Origin: Pseudomonas frederiksbergensis
GTDB lineage: Bacteria > Pseudomonadota > Gammaproteobacteria > Pseudomonadales > Pseudomonadaceae
NCBI RefSeq assembly: GCF_017114915.1
Contig: NZ_JAAUOE010000006.1
Coordinates: 146,192 to 210,191 of the forward strand
Length of the DNA stretch: 64,000 nt
Reading direction: 5' to 3'
Part shown: piece after piece, positions 63,691-64,000 of the stretch
How positions within the stretch are numbered: the stretch's first letter is position 1
How the letters are laid out: the number at the start of each line of letters is the position of its first letter
Notes under the pieces: model-generated
The model's database searches: none
What the model was told of the DNA's origin: nothing
The model's input: only the letters and a program-made list of their open reading frames with translations
Program-made: the position numbers and the translations under genes

Positions 63691-63963
63691 ATGACTAGAT
63701 ATCAGAATGTTTTAGTTAATATTGATCGAATGGTGTGTCTTCTCGAAGTGGGTGAGGCGAATGAGTGGGCGAAAAGTTTGCGTAGTGTCTCTAGGTTGAA
63801 AGAGTCCGATGCTAAGATTTTATATAATACGGTGTTGGGTATGTATGGAGGCGTAGGTTCTCTAAATGATGTCGTACTTTATAGCGGCGGAAAGGTTTTG
63901 ATTGCAGAAAGTAATGAATTTGATATGTTGCGTTCTGAATTATATGATTTGTGTTTTGGCTAG
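63691..63963 (+). CDS. Small immunity-type protein (DUF6966-like)
   Basis: 90 residues from the ATG at 63691; GGAGG is present but 13 bases upstream, and the frame runs further back to 63655. Markers are VNIDRMVCLLEVGEANEWAK and the YGGVGSLNDVVLY segment, a pattern I link to DUF6966-type proteins seen near toxins. AT-rich. It lies between two copies of the hairpin element, so it may be part of a moved cassette. Confidence 0.55.
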   Translation: MTRYQNVLVNIDRMVCLLEVGEANEWAKSLRSVSRLKESDAKILYNTVLGMYGGVGSLNDVVLYSGGKVLIAESNEFDMLRSELYDLCFG

Positions 63964-63969
63964 TTGGAG

Positions 63970-64000
63970 AATAGGGGACAGACCACGATTTTTTTGATGG
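63970..64000. repeat. Hairpin element, copy 2 (cut by window end)
   Basis: 31 bases identical to 63594-63624, including AATAGGGGACAGACCACG and the T7 run. The returning arm would lie beyond the window. Confidence 0.85.

Overview
The window looks like chromosome of a Pseudomonas of the P. fluorescens group. The core genes are GC-rich with strong third-position bias. The gene set (glcDEF, an inositol operon with a two-domain IolC, a fused six-subunit Mrp antiporter, a DksA-like protein with two cysteines, hglS) and the many REP-type palindromes between genes all fit that genus. I see no rRNA, tRNA or CRISPR array.

Layout. 1-1269: the end of an unknown gene, a structured intergenic region that may encode a small RNA, and two small unknown genes (one DUF6124). 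1488-11856 (minus strand): an AT-rich row of immunity-type genes, then an orphan type VI secretion (T6SS) module, hcp - vgrG - DUF4123 adaptor - rhs - barstar. The Rhs tip is a barnase-like ribonuclease. Hcp has a candidate sigma-54 promoter with three palindromes upstream. 12164-18477 (minus): hglS, glycolate oxidase glcDEF and an alpha/beta hydrolase. 18706-21924: a MASE2-GGDEF diguanylate cyclase, an M20 carboxypeptidase and a glutathione S-transferase. 22032-37391: a complete myo-inositol catabolic and uptake cluster (iolR, iolC, iolE, iolB, mmsA, iolI, iolD, iolG, a second dehydrogenase, and an ABC importer). GGAA-N6-TTCC-like sites lie upstream of both iolC and the importer. 37718-43453: a DksA-like regulator, a chemotaxis transducer, four small unknown genes, an orphan betaine-type binding protein and a DUF3995 membrane protein. 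43557-49626 (minus): an Mrp-type cation/proton antiporter operon. 49791-52894: an EamA exporter divergent from an XRE-cupin regulator, then an FAD/NAD(P)-binding protein. 53195-64000: a two-partner secretion locus with TpsB, a 2725-residue TpsA ending in a toxin-like domain, a zinc-ribbon candidate immunity gene, a truncated second toxin tip, a hairpin repeat and another immunity-type gene.

How it fits together. Two contact-dependent weapons (T6SS Rhs and TpsA/TpsB) flank a metabolic block. Both show the usual pattern of a GC-rich conserved carrier, an abrupt AT-rich exchangeable tip, a cognate immunity gene, and leftover tips or immunities behind it. The most interesting points are the sigma-54/palindrome architecture ahead of hcp, an in-frame gap in VgrG, the immunity array with a duplicated unknown family, the truncated toxin tip interrupted by a hairpin element that recurs 376 bp away, and the possible small RNA near the left end. 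Family assignments come from recalled sequence patterns; no database search was run.
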